This document shows, piece after piece, positions 7,111-15,694 of a stretch of DNA of 64,000 nucleotides; position 1 is the first letter of the stretch; the number at the start of each line of letters is the position of its first letter. The translations under genes and the position numbers were made by a program. The notes under the pieces were generated by a model that saw only the letters and a list, made by a program, of their open reading frames with translations, ran no database searches and was not told the origin of the DNA. Source of the DNA: Cyclobacteriaceae bacterium (GTDB taxonomy: Bacteria > Bacteroidota > Bacteroidia > Cytophagales > Cyclobacteriaceae); assembly GCA_013141055.1 (NCBI GenBank), contig JABFRS010000002.1:992001-1056000 (forward strand), read 5' to 3'.

Positions 7111-9159
7111 TTATTCTGCCTTGTCGTCAGCAGAAGCTGACTTTCCAGCGGACATCTTCTCTTTCAACGCACTCAACGCTTCCAGATCTCCCAACGTAGA
7201 TTTTTCACTCTGCTGGTTGATGTTAGCGATCGTCTTGCCCTTTGGCTCAGCTTTCTTAGTCTGCTTCGCTGCCGCTGCCGGCGCTGCTGCTTTCTCTTCT
7301 TCTGCTGACCACATCGCGCGATGACTCAATGTAATGCGTCTGTCTTCCTTGCTGAATTCCAATACCTTGAAATCAAGGGTCTCTCCGATCTCAACCTTGC
7401 CATTGTCTTCCTTGCCAAGATTCTTCGTAGAACAGAATCCTTCGATTCCATATTGCAACTCAACTACCATTCCCTTGTCGTTCTTGTTGACGATCGTTCC
7501 CTTGTGAACAGTGCCCACAGCAAAGATCGACTCAAATGTATCCCAAGGATTCTCTTCCAAATGCTTGTGGCTCAATGCCAGTCTGCGGTTGGTTCCATCC
7601 AATTCCAATACCTTCACTTCAAGGCTGTCTCCTACCTTCACAAACTCTGAAGGGTGTTTCACCTTCTTCGTCCAGCTTAGATCTGATACGTGTACCAATC
7701 CGTCGATACCTTCTTCCAACTCAAGGAATAATCCGAAGTTGGTAAGGTTGCGAACGATTCCCTTATGTGTAGTACCTACTGCATACTTAGTAAGCACATC
7801 CTGTCTTGTCCAAGGATCTTCTGTCAATTGCTTGATGCCTAATGACATCTTGCGCTCTGCACGGTCGATCGTTAATACAACTGCTTCGATAGCATCTCCA
7901 ACCTTGATGAAATCCTGAGGATTTCTCAAGTGCTGTGACCAGCTCATTTCACTTACGTGAATCAAGCCTTCAACGCCAGGCTGCAATTCGAGGAACGCAC
8001 CGTAATCGGCAACATTCACGATCTTGCCCTTCACCTTTGAGCCAACCTGAATGTCGGCTGGAAGTGACTCCCAAGGATGAGGCGTAAGCTGCTTCATACC
8101 TAAAGAGATACGTTTCTTCTCATGATCGAAATCAAGCACAACCACCTTAACGGTCTGGTCAAGCTTAAGCATCTCTTCCGGATGCGCAATACGTCCCCAT
8201 GAAATGTCAGTGATGTGGAGCAATCCGTCAACACCTCCAAGATCGATGAATACACCGAAGTTGGTCATGTTCTTGATCACACCTTCCAACACCTGACCCT
8301 TGTCAAGGTTTGTAAGGATCGCTGCCTTCTGTTGCTCAAGATCCTTCTCGATCAACACCTTGTGAGATACCACAACGTTATCGTTCGTGTAGTTGATCTT
8401 CACAACCTTCACTTCAATGTTCTTGTTAACATAGATATCGAAGTCACGGATAGGCTTCACATCGATCTGGGATCCTGGCAAGAATGCCTCGATTCCAAAT
8501 ACATCGACGATCAAACCACCCTTTGTTCTGCGTTTTACAAAACCTTCGATGATCTCATCCTTATCCAATGCTGTCTGTACATATTCCCAGCCCTTCACCA
8601 GCTTCGCTTTTCTGCGTGACAGAACTAATTGTCCCATCGCGTTTTCACGCTCTTCGATGAATAAGTCTACCTGGTCGCCGATCTTAAGATTCGACATGTC
8701 TTTAAACTCAGCCAATGGCACAAGACCATCTGACTTGAATCCGATATTCAAAATCACGTCGCGGTTGTTGATACCTACGACAGTTCCTTTTACTACTTCG
8801 CTGTTGTTTACAGTGGCAACGGTGCCAGAGTAAAGCTTCAACATGCTGTCGCGGTCTTTAGTGTTGTAACCTTCACCAAAACCTCTGCGCTCAAAAGTAT
8901 CCCAGTCGAAACCTTCCAATGATACTGTGTTTGCAGATGCACTCTTGCGAGCGGTAACATCGCGTACTACGCGGCTGATACCCTCTTCTTCTTCAGCACG
9001 TTTTGCTGCTTTGAAAGCGGCAAGCTCATCGTTCTCGAGCTCAACTTCCGCTGTTTTCACGTCCATGTCTGCCTCAGCGCCTTTTACTGCAAGAGGTTTC
9101 TTTGGAGCGTCTGTCTTGGTAGCTTTCTGATCGCCACCTTTCTTTTCACCTTTAGCCAT
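7111..9159 (-). CDS. rpsA: 30S ribosomal protein S1
   Basis: A 682-residue protein with six consecutive S1 (OB-fold RNA-binding) repeats between about residues 115 and 615, visible from repeats such as GVIKNMTNFGVFIDLGGVDG and GKIVNVADYGAFLELQPGVEG. It has a charged N-terminal extension of about 110 residues and an Ala/Lys-rich low-complexity tail, both usual in Bacteroidota S1. S1 holds mRNA on the 30S subunit during initiation. In this phylum, where Shine-Dalgarno sites are rare, S1-type mRNA capture is thought to matter more. It is transcribed alone, between its own promoter and a strong hairpin terminator. Confidence 0.97.
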   Translation of the reverse strand: MAKGEKKGGDQKATKTDAPKKPLAVKGAEADMDVKTAEVELENDELAAFKAAKRAEEEEGISRVVRDVTARKSASANTVSLEGFDWDTFERRGFGEGYNTKDRDSMLKLYSGTVATVNNSEVVKGTVVGINNRDVILNIGFKSDGLVPLAEFKDMSNLKIGDQVDLFIEERENAMGQLVLSRRKAKLVKGWEYVQTALDKDEIIEGFVKRRTKGGLIVDVFGIEAFLPGSQIDVKPIRDFDIYVNKNIEVKVVKINYTNDNVVVSHKVLIEKDLEQQKAAILTNLDKGQVLEGVIKNMTNFGVFIDLGGVDGLLHITDISWGRIAHPEEMLKLDQTVKVVVLDFDHEKKRISLGMKQLTPHPWESLPADIQVGSKVKGKIVNVADYGAFLELQPGVEGLIHVSEMSWSQHLRNPQDFIKVGDAIEAVVLTIDRAERKMSLGIKQLTEDPWTRQDVLTKYAVGTTHKGIVRNLTNFGLFLELEEGIDGLVHVSDLSWTKKVKHPSEFVKVGDSLEVKVLELDGTNRRLALSHKHLEENPWDTFESIFAVGTVHKGTIVNKNDKGMVVELQYGIEGFCSTKNLGKEDNGKVEIGETLDFKVLEFSKEDRRITLSHRAMWSAEEEKAAAPAAAAKQTKKAEPKGKTIANINQQSEKSTLGDLEALSALKEKMSAGKSASADDKAE

Positions 9160-9205
9160 ACAATTTGCCCTGATTTTACATGCAGACGGTCGGGCCGAAA
9201 CGCTG

Positions 9206-9278
9206 CAAATTTGTGAGTAATACCGCCCTGAAACCTATCAGGATGGCCCTTTTCGATTGAACAGGGCTGCAAATTTAG
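9206..9278 (-). promoter_or_regulatory. rpsA promoter region with duplicated AAATTTGCAGC
   Basis: On the minus strand TAAATTTG (9278-9271) fits the Bacteroidota -7 box TAnnTTTG, about 110 bases before rpsA. The same AAATTTGCAGC sequence recurs 65 bases further down as CAAATTTGCAGC (9213-9203). They may be tandem promoters, or the second may be a decayed copy or a control site. A clear TTTG -33 box was not found for either. Confidence 0.45.
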
Positions 9279-9317
9279 TGAAAAGTTTGGAAATAGAGGG
9301 TGGAAAATGCACTAAAT

Positions 9318-9340
9318 AGGTTGGTGATTAATACCAACCT
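9318..9340. repeat. small hairpin in rpsA-TolC gap
   Basis: Perfect 8-bp arms AGGTTGGT (9318-9325) and ACCAACCT (9333-9340) with a 7-base loop. The 9160-9740 gap otherwise contains the rpsA promoter and a long inverted repeat. I see no convincing gene in it. Confidence 0.4.
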
Positions 9341-9494
9341 GAGACAAGAAAAAATACAGGAACACGGACACACACGGATAAGAAATAGCTTTTGCTTCAG
9401 ATAATGGATTAACAAGGATGCAGTTAAAGTTGAGTTCGAAGATCAGCAAAGCTGATATTTGGTAGTGCGGTTTATTTGAAGGCATGGACCATAT

Positions 9495-9691
9495 TGTTGC
9501 GTACCTACGGCACGCTGGCCCAACTAAATCATACGATTTTCTACAAAGATTGAGTCCCGCTGCGACCAGCACCTATGTACATCTCTTATTGTGTTATCTA
9601 TTTGTGCCTATAGGTTAACGGTCCCGGAGGACTAAATCTTTGTAGTCAACGAAGTCCAGAATTTGCACCGGCGTGCCGTAGGTACGCAACA
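9495..9691. repeat. about 200-bp imperfect inverted repeat (MITE- or REP-pair-like)
   Basis: A 21-bp perfect arm (9495-9515, core GTACCTACGGCACGC) pairs with 9671-9691. A second arm, 9541-9557 (CTACAAAGATTGAGTCC), pairs with 9629-9645 with one mismatch. The spacers between outer and inner arms are the same length, 25 bases, on both sides, so the arms belong to one long fold-back element, and weaker similarity continues inward. Each outer arm is also a small hairpin by itself (GCGTGCC-GTA-GGTACGC with one G-T pair), as in REP sequences. No transposase lies nearby, so it would be mobilised in trans. It sits in the non-coding gap between rpsA and a tolC-like gene. Confidence 0.65.
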
Positions 9692-9740
9692 TTCTTTGCA
9701 GAGAAATTGCCTATAGCCATGCAGCACTAAGACTACATGA

Positions 9741-11204
9741 CTATTCCAGATCTTCCGGCTTAAGCGTTCCGATCGCGTATTCAATCGCGATTCTCTGAAA
9801 CACCAATTTGTATTCTGCCTGCGCTTTGTCAGTCAGCGCCTGCACATATACTCTGTTGGCATTCGTGAATTCAACAAAGCTCGTCACTCCAAGATTATAA
9901 CGCTCGGTTTCAAGCTCCAACGCAAGTGCCGCCGCTTTCTCCTGATCCACGCTGATGAGATATGCTTTGCGCGATCCATCATAGTTGCGGACGGTGCGGA
10001 TCACATCATTCTTGATCTGATACTCCAGATTCTTGCGGGTCAGCTGGGCATTTTCATAAAGCACTTTCTGCTGTTTTACATTGGCTCTGTTCTGCAGACC
10101 ATTGAACAATGGTATTGTCAACTGCAAACCGTATTGCTTGTAGGCATTGTTGGTGCGGAACTGCTCATCAAAGGAACGTGGTCTCTGCTGATTCGCTTCT
10201 CTCCTGTTCTCGCTGATCTCAGCAATTGAATAACCTGAAGGTGTTGCAGGATTTGCAATCACCACCGGTGAATAATATGTGTTGGTAACAGAATCAGAAA
10301 CTCCGTGCTGATAGTTGTAAGAAGATCCATAGCTGCCAAAGGCAATCAATGACGGCGCCAGATATCCTCTTGCTGCCGCAGTACCATAACGTGCTGCTGC
10401 TTCACTCTTCACAGCGCGGAGATAATCCCCGCGATTGATCTTTGCCTCTTCAGCAAGTCTTTCAATGTCAAGGGTGTCATATCCAAGCTGATTGAGATCC
10501 CAGTTTGGTTTCTCAACGTCATACAATTCCATCGGATCAATCAGAAGTGTCTGCGTCAATAAGGTCTTGTCATTGTTAAGATTGATCTCTGCCTGCACCA
10601 TTCTCAACTCCGCAGCTTTGGTAAGAGCATCCTGATTGTATTCATCCACCGGAGAGCGGGCACCCAATGCAACCTGTTCTTTCACCTGTTGCAACTGCTT
10701 TTCCAATGCAATGTGATTCTCTTTGGCAATCTTCAAAAGCTCTACATCCAGCATCACATTCAAGTATTGTGTTGCTACGGTATTGATAACATCCTGTGCA
10801 GTACGTTTTACAAAATAGGATTGTGCATCCAGGGCATTGTGAAACTGTCTTACCTGGTTGATGCGGTTGAATCCACTGAACAAATTAATGTTCGCGCTGA
10901 TGGATCCGCTGACGTTGTCACGAATACCATTGACAACCGTACCGGTATTCTGATTGAACGAGTTACCATTGTATTGGGAGGCAGAACCGTTCAGGTTTAC
11001 GTTCGGTCCGATACCCGCAATACTTTGTACTTTTTGAAACTGACTCAGCTCAAGGTTGTTCTTTTGCTGATTGAGCAATACACTGTTCTGGCTTGCAATT
11101 TTTACAGCATCCTGAAAAGTGAGCACCTTGACCTGCGCTTCAGATCTTTCAACATTCAATGTGATCGTGCCTATGATGGCCAGGAAAAGTAACGTCCGCT
11201 TCAT
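9741..11204 (-). CDS. TolC-family outer membrane efflux protein
   Basis: A 487-residue protein with a signal peptide (about residues 1-23) and two repeated helical-hairpin/strand halves typical of the outer membrane efflux family; QLTIPLFNGLQNRANVKQQK and RYNLGVTSFVEFTNANRVY are characteristic of its C-terminal half. It forms the trimeric outer-membrane exit duct of tripartite exporters. It follows an ABC ATPase gene by 31 bases, so the pair is an operon, but no permease or HlyD adaptor lies beside it. Those are found in a second cluster at 46648-50799. Confidence 0.9.
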   Translation of the reverse strand: MKRTLLFLAIIGTITLNVERSEAQVKVLTFQDAVKIASQNSVLLNQQKNNLELSQFQKVQSIAGIGPNVNLNGSASQYNGNSFNQNTGTVVNGIRDNVSGSISANINLFSGFNRINQVRQFHNALDAQSYFVKRTAQDVINTVATQYLNVMLDVELLKIAKENHIALEKQLQQVKEQVALGARSPVDEYNQDALTKAAELRMVQAEINLNNDKTLLTQTLLIDPMELYDVEKPNWDLNQLGYDTLDIERLAEEAKINRGDYLRAVKSEAAARYGTAAARGYLAPSLIAFGSYGSSYNYQHGVSDSVTNTYYSPVVIANPATPSGYSIAEISENRREANQQRPRSFDEQFRTNNAYKQYGLQLTIPLFNGLQNRANVKQQKVLYENAQLTRKNLEYQIKNDVIRTVRNYDGSRKAYLISVDQEKAAALALELETERYNLGVTSFVEFTNANRVYVQALTDKAQAEYKLVFQRIAIEYAIGTLKPEDLE

Positions 11205-11235
11205 ATCTTTTTCAAATTGTCTTTTACTGTCTTTC

Positions 11236-11910
11236 TTAGTTTAATATGTCTGACTCAATCGTTCCGTCAACCACCTTCACAATGCGCTTGCCGCGCTTTG
11301 CATTTTCTTCAGAGTGTGTTACCTGAATAATGGTGATACCTTCTTCATTCAGCTTTTGAAAAATGTCCATGATGTGCTTACCCTGATCGGAATGAAGATT
11401 TCCGGTAGGCTCATCCGCCAGCAATAGTTTTGGCTCACCAACAATAGCACGGGCAATGCCCACCAATTGCTGTTGACCTCCACTGAGCTGTTCAGGGAAA
11501 AGATCTTTCTTGGCAACCATGTTAAACCGGTCGAGCAATTCCGCTACCATGCTCTTACGCTGGCTTGCGCCAACGCCTTTATATAGAAGCGGAGTTTCAA
11601 TGTTTTCATATACGGTAAGCTCATCGATCAGGTGATATGCCTGGAAGATGAATCCGATATAGTTCTTATGCATTTCGCTCTTCTGGCGTTCCTTCATTTT
11701 ATGGACAGGCTCATCGAAGAAGTAATACTCTCCGGCAGAAGGTTCATCGAGCATCCCGATGATATTCATGAGCGAGGATTTTCCGGCCCCGCTGGGACCC
11801 ATGAGGGTTACGAATTCACCTTGCTTAACCTCGAGGTCGATACTCTTGAGAATGAACGTACGCTGGAAGCGTGAATCAATGTACTTGTCAACATTTTGAA
11901 GCTTGATCAT
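11236..11910 (-). CDS. ABC transporter ATP-binding protein (MacB/LolD type)
   Basis: A 224-residue ATPase with Walker A GPSGAGKSS (about residues 39-47), signature LSGGQQQ, and Walker B LLLADEPTGNLHS. Length and sequence fit the LolD/MacB group that pairs with FtsX-like permeases and extracts or exports substrates at the outer face of the inner membrane. There is no permease gene next to it; the only FtsX-type permease in the window (48101-49468) has no ATPase of its own. The downstream tolC-like gene is cotranscribed. Confidence 0.92.
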   Translation of the reverse strand: MIKLQNVDKYIDSRFQRTFILKSIDLEVKQGEFVTLMGPSGAGKSSLMNIIGMLDEPSAGEYYFFDEPVHKMKERQKSEMHKNYIGFIFQAYHLIDELTVYENIETPLLYKGVGASQRKSMVAELLDRFNMVAKKDLFPEQLSGGQQQLVGIARAIVGEPKLLLADEPTGNLHSDQGKHIMDIFQKLNEEGITIIQVTHSEENAKRGKRIVKVVDGTIESDILN

Positions 11911-12099
11911 CTTATATTTTTTGGGTTTTTGCGCCCTGCCTACCTTCAGGCCCGGGTCCTAATGCCAATAATGGTGCCATCTGCACTACCACCTTTAGAC
12001 GGCTGAATTATAAGAATAGTTTCGCTAAATACGTCCGGAGGTGAAAAAAGGTGTTCGATTCCGGGCGAGGCCGGAGTCAAAAATTGAATGGAAATTACC

Positions 12100-12555
12100 T
12101 CAGAAGACGACAGGATGCAGGATCACATCCACCCTGCGGTTCATGATCAACCCCTTGTAGGTCGTGTTTTCATAGACCGGATTCTCAAATCCCCAGTCCT
12201 TGATGTGAATCACCTTTTCAGGAATATCTTTTTGGATCAGCAATTCGAATACGGCTTCGCTTCGCATGCGGGAAAGGATCTGGTTAGAGCGACGGCTCCC
12301 GATGTTGTCGGTGTGACTGATCAACTGTATCTCATACTTGTCCAATAAGTTGGGAATGGAGTCCAGCCAGTGAGCAAGATCTGCCGCCTGGAACTCATCG
12401 ATGTAAGCACTGCCTCCATCAAAGAAAATGCTTTTTCGTATCTGCTTGTCCTGTGCGAAGGAGGTTATGGAGACAATGAGAGTAATGGCAATGAATAGTT
12501 TCGCACTACGTGTGATGAGAGAGGAAACATGAAAGGTAAAAGCCTGAGCACTCAT
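12100..12555 (-). CDS. OmpA-like C-terminal domain protein
   Basis: A 151-residue protein with a hydrophobic N-terminal export segment (about residues 15-34, ending SFAQ) and a single OmpA/MotB-type peptidoglycan-binding domain (about 40-150), seen in the order FFDGGSAYID, the LISHTDNIGSRRSNQILSRM segment and the final NRRVDVIL. It would be a periplasmic protein that anchors to cell-wall peptide stems. It has no beta-barrel part. It is a stand-alone gene; about 190 bases upstream of the ABC ATPase start are non-coding. Confidence 0.8.
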   Translation of the reverse strand: MSAQAFTFHVSSLITRSAKLFIAITLIVSITSFAQDKQIRKSIFFDGGSAYIDEFQAADLAHWLDSIPNLLDKYEIQLISHTDNIGSRRSNQILSRMRSEAVFELLIQKDIPEKVIHIKDWGFENPVYENTTYKGLIMNRRVDVILHPVVF

Positions 12556-12601
12556 GCCTGCACATTAAATTTTCATTTCGGGCGGGCCCGATGATTAATC
12601 T

Positions 12602-13093
12602 CTAATAACTCATCCACACCACCTTTACATCCTTGCCCTTTTCAACGAATGTAACGATGATGATGTTTCCATAATCAGCATCGTCGAAGTTGGGATACTC
12701 ACCTTTGTTTCCGGTAAGGTAATTGACGAAAGAAGGTGTAGTGTTGGAATGTCCTGCTACTACAACAGTCCCGCCTTTATTTTTCTGAATCAAAGCATCC
12801 AGCTCTTCCGGCTTTGGATTGTAGGTTTCGATGGTCAGATTTTTTGCGGTTGCCAGTGGCGCTACCGTATTCTTTGTGCGCTTATAAGGTGTTGAATAGA
12901 TCGCAGTCACCTTTGTCTTGCTCAATGTCTTCGCGAGAAGTTCAGCGCGTTGCTTGCCTGCATCTGAAAGCTCAGGATCATTGCCGCCTTCACTTGCTTT
13001 CTCTGCATGACGCACGAGAATGATCGTGGTAGGAGATTGTGCAAAGCTGCCAATGCTGACGAGCATCAACAGAACAAATATTAATTTTTTCAT
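12602..13093 (-). CDS. secreted histidine phosphatase family protein
   Basis: A 163-residue protein with a signal peptide (residues 1-19) and the phosphoglycerate-mutase-like fold of SixA-type histidine phosphatases. The catalytic LVRHAEK motif is at residues 26-32 (Arg28, His29) and the second His lies in VVAGHSNTTPSF. It probably hydrolyses a phosphomonoester in the periplasm; the substrate is unknown. The start overlaps the stop of the upstream NTF2-like gene by four bases, so the two are translationally coupled. Confidence 0.85.
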   Translation of the reverse strand: MKKLIFVLLMLVSIGSFAQSPTTIILVRHAEKASEGGNDPELSDAGKQRAELLAKTLSKTKVTAIYSTPYKRTKNTVAPLATAKNLTIETYNPKPEELDALIQKNKGGTVVVAGHSNTTPSFVNYLTGNKGEYPNFDDADYGNIIIVTFVEKGKDVKVVWMSY

Positions 13094-13566
13094 TTCAGTT
13101 TATCGGTAAGTTCTTTTGGCACTGAGCAAGCTTCTTTCTGACGGGTGTCGGCAAGGTGAAATATTTTCCATTGTCCGGTACCATCTTTAAACAAATTAAA
13201 AACATCCACACCGCAATGGCTGAAGGTTGCATTCACATAAAAGCCATAGGGCACCCAGACCTGTGCAAGGTTTCCATCGATCTCCACTTTCGGTGACCAG
13301 ATCAATTCATTCCAGACATCCTTATGTGGTGTTCCGATTGCTTTTAAGAAATCACCCAGAGCATTTGCCTTCATAGCAGGTTGGCCTGTCTTGTCAACAA
13401 AGACGGTATAGAAAGAAGGATTTGGACGAAAGGCAGAATGAGCGAGAGCGCTGTCACCTTTTTTCATCCCTTCAAAGAGGCGGTTGATAGGTTCCATGAC
13501 TTTCTTGTCCTCCTGTGCGAAGAGAAAGACGGGTGATAAAAGAATGACGAAGAGTAATTTCAGCAT
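13090..13566 (-). CDS. secreted NTF2-like (SnoaL/DUF4440-type) protein
   Basis: A 158-residue protein with a signal peptide ending FLFAQ. The mature part follows the NTF2-like cone fold: helices with MEPINRLFEGMKKGDSALA, then strands including VEIDGNLAQVWVPYGFYVN and GQWKIFHLADTRQ. These folds bind small hydrophobic ligands or act as enzymes, and no catalytic set is evident. It overlaps the following histidine phosphatase gene by four bases. Confidence 0.75.
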   Translation of the reverse strand: MLKLLFVILLSPVFLFAQEDKKVMEPINRLFEGMKKGDSALAHSAFRPNPSFYTVFVDKTGQPAMKANALGDFLKAIGTPHKDVWNELIWSPKVEIDGNLAQVWVPYGFYVNATFSHCGVDVFNLFKDGTGQWKIFHLADTRQKEACSVPKELTDKLK

Positions 13567-13638
13567 ATGGAGATTGTTTGTTTAAAGATAAATTTAAAAA
13601 CGCATTTTAGCCACGACCATTCCGTGAGCGGCGGCGCC

Positions 13639-13668
13639 TTTGTGGTTGCTGCATTTGTCTTAAATTAG
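13639..13668 (+). promoter_or_regulatory. promoter of TPR gene
   Basis: TTTG (13639-13642) and TAAATTAG (13661-13668) are separated by 18 bases, close to the Bacteroidota TTTG-N19-TAnnTTTG pattern with one mismatch in the -7 box. The TPR gene starts 18 bases downstream. Confidence 0.5.
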
Positions 13669-13686
13669 CCTTCCTAAACATCCCAA

Positions 13687-14841
13687 ATGAATAAACGCAC
13701 CTCTCTTATCATTATAGTATTGGCTCTTTTCGGGTCCTCTGTCATGGGCTCTCCTACCGACAGCCTTGAAAATGCACTTAAAACTGCACAGGGTGATAAA
13801 AAGGTGAAGGTGATGAATGAGCTCTTCCGGGCGTATATCTATTCCGATCCCGTCAAGGCCATCGGCTATAGTCATGAGGCCCTTACGCTGGCAACAGAGA
13901 TCAATGATCAGAAAGGGATGGCAGCATCTCTCAACAACATTGGAATATCCTACAAGAACCAGGGTGCGCTGGATTATGCTTTGGAGAATTACATCAAAGC
14001 TTCCAATATCTATGTGGAGATCAACAACGGAGAAGGTATCGCTACCACGAAGAACAACATTGCTAACATCTACCTCCTGAAGAAAGATTACAGTCAGGCA
14101 TTGAAATACTTTCAGGAGTCACACAATGGATTTATTGCCATGGGTGAAGCCGACAGGATCGTTGGATCGATGAATAATCTTGGAAACCTCCACAGCGAAC
14201 TGCAGCTCTATGATCAGGCGATGACCTATTACAATGAAGCCTGGAAGCTGAGTGAGAAGTCGGGATTGAAGTTTGCAGATCCGCTGAGCAACATCGGAAA
14301 TCTTTATTATCGTCAGAATAACTTTCAGCGTGCTGTTGAATTTTATGAACGCGCATTGAAGATCGTTATCGCACAGAATGATAAAGTGAGTGAGCTGGCA
14401 TTGCTTGCCAACATCGGTGAAGTCTATACAAAAGGTAATCAGCCTGCACAGGCGCAGAAGTACCTGGATCAGGCCGAGGCACTGGCAGCAGAGATGAATG
14501 CCTCATTCTACCTGCCCCAGATCTGGAAGAGCAAGGCTTCCAATTATTCGAAACAGGGAAAGATGAGAGAAGCTTTTGATGCGATGGTAAAGTATGATGA
14601 AGCCCGTGAGAAAGTTTACGGTGAAGAAAGCAGTCGCCGCATTGCACAAATGGATGTAGCCCTGGAATTACAGGAGCGTGAAAAGGAAGTAGATGCCCTT
14701 GAAGCTGACAGCAGGATCAAAACACTTAAACTTCGCAATACACAGATTGTGATCACCACCGTGGTGATTGCGGCAGTAGCGTTGCTGCTGGTAGTGAATG
14801 TGGTCTATATGAGGAAGAGAATGAGGGCACCGCGCCGATAA
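13687..14841 (+). CDS. TPR protein with C-terminal membrane helix and no output domain
   Basis: A 384-residue protein with a signal peptide (residues 1-21), six or so tetratricopeptide repeats (about 50-300; for example NNIGISYKNQGALDYALENY), a coiled-coil stretch (about 305-345) and one transmembrane helix (about 352-374) followed only by RKRMRAPRR. This is the sensor half of the TPR histidine kinases and TPR-LuxR proteins of Bacteroidota, with the cytoplasmic output part missing. The stop is clean and no kinase remnant follows before the next gene, so it may be a sensor that works through a partner. Confidence 0.85.
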   Translation: MNKRTSLIIIVLALFGSSVMGSPTDSLENALKTAQGDKKVKVMNELFRAYIYSDPVKAIGYSHEALTLATEINDQKGMAASLNNIGISYKNQGALDYALENYIKASNIYVEINNGEGIATTKNNIANIYLLKKDYSQALKYFQESHNGFIAMGEADRIVGSMNNLGNLHSELQLYDQAMTYYNEAWKLSEKSGLKFADPLSNIGNLYYRQNNFQRAVEFYERALKIVIAQNDKVSELALLANIGEVYTKGNQPAQAQKYLDQAEALAAEMNASFYLPQIWKSKASNYSKQGKMREAFDAMVKYDEAREKVYGEESSRRIAQMDVALELQEREKEVDALEADSRIKTLKLRNTQIVITTVVIAAVALLLVVNVVYMRKRMRAPRR

Positions 14842-14886
14842 AATTCTCTTATTTTTCAGCCTTCATTTCTAATTGTAATTCTCTCT

Positions 14887-15429
14887 ATGATCTCACATTC
14901 CGAAGCCCGTACCATTCTTGAATCCATGACTCAAAATGTGAGCCTGTTGCGTCACATGAGAACGATTGAACTCGTAATGGAAGCTTATGCTGAAAAGCTG
15001 GGAGAGAATAAGGAAGAATGGGCATTGGCGGGATTGCTGCATGACGCCGATTATGAGCCATTTCCGGAAGAGCATCCAAAGGTTATTGTTGAAAAGCTAA
15101 GGAGCATGGGTGAAGAAAAGATCGCTCATGCTATTTCAGCACATTACACAAAATGGGGCGTGTCATATGATACCATACTTGACAAGGGACTGCTGGCATG
15201 TGATGAGCTGACCGGATTTGTGGTGGCATGTGCACAAGTGAGACCGGAAGGAATTTCAACGCTGGAACCCAAGTCGGTGATCAAGAAACTGAAAGACAAG
15301 AACTTTGCGGCGAAGGTGGACCGGGAAGAGGTCTACAAGGGCGTTGAACTGTTTGGGGTGGATCTGACGGAGCATATCGCTTTCATCATTGACGTATTAA
15401 AGAAGAATAAAGAGGAATTAGGCATATAA
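14887..15429 (+). CDS. HD domain phosphohydrolase
   Basis: A 180-residue protein with the metal-binding HD dyad at His52-Asp53 (GLLHDADYE), an earlier His23 (LRHMRT), and His63. This is the small HDIG-type subfamily, roughly 180-190 residues. Such proteins hydrolyse phosphate esters or nucleotides, and the substrate cannot be told. It is followed by a small membrane peptide gene with its own promoter. Confidence 0.85.
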   Translation: MISHSEARTILESMTQNVSLLRHMRTIELVMEAYAEKLGENKEEWALAGLLHDADYEPFPEEHPKVIVEKLRSMGEEKIAHAISAHYTKWGVSYDTILDKGLLACDELTGFVVACAQVRPEGISTLEPKSVIKKLKDKNFAAKVDREEVYKGVELFGVDLTEHIAFIIDVLKKNKEELGI

Positions 15430-15455
15430 AAGCTAAAAATTAGTCGTTTATGGCT

Positions 15456-15485
15456 TTTGGGAATTGCCCTGAACGATTACCTTTG
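15456..15485 (+). promoter_or_regulatory. promoter of small membrane protein gene
   Basis: TTTG (15456-15459) and TACCTTTG (15478-15485) at 18-base spacing give a full match to the Bacteroidota promoter pattern. The predicted start of transcription, near 15490, is upstream of ATG 15508 and downstream of the TTG at 15457. This rules out the longer reading of the next gene. Confidence 0.7.
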
Positions 15486-15507
15486 GAAATCTAAAAACAA
15501 CAAGACT

Positions 15508-15648
15508 ATGTTCGAGCAGGTAGCAGGCGACGGAGCCAACTTATTCATCCTCATCATCGCATTATTATTCGGATTTGTAAATGCGCTTGCCTATGTAGAT
15601 TCCCGCAAGACTGCCAAGGAGCAGGAAGAGAAGGGACAGGGAAATTAA
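15508..15648 (+). CDS. small single-span membrane protein
   Basis: A 46-residue peptide starting at ATG 15508 with one transmembrane helix (about residues 9-28, LFILIIALLFGFVNALAYVD) and a charged C-terminal tail (RKTAKEQEEKGQ). A longer frame from TTG 15457 exists but would begin before the promoter. It has its own promoter and a strong terminator, so it is an independent transcription unit. Function unknown. Its size and topology resemble small accessory subunits of membrane complexes. Confidence 0.7.
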   Translation: MFEQVAGDGANLFILIIALLFGFVNALAYVDSRKTAKEQEEKGQGN

Positions 15649-15694
15649 TTATTGGTCAATGCTTTATAAGCTCACGCAGGTGAGATAAAAATAT

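Noticed and set aside
9312-9572. Minus-strand 86-residue ORF in the rpsA-tolC gap
   Set aside because: It runs into the inverted repeat, has no known motif, no promoter and low-quality composition. The gap is better explained by the fold-back element.
14132-14647. Minus-strand ORFs opposite the TPR gene
   Set aside because: They are antisense frames of a clear TPR protein and have no protein-like sequence.
15457-15507. TTG start giving a 63-residue small membrane protein
   Set aside because: A full promoter lies across this stretch (15456-15485), so the ATG at 15508 is the start.
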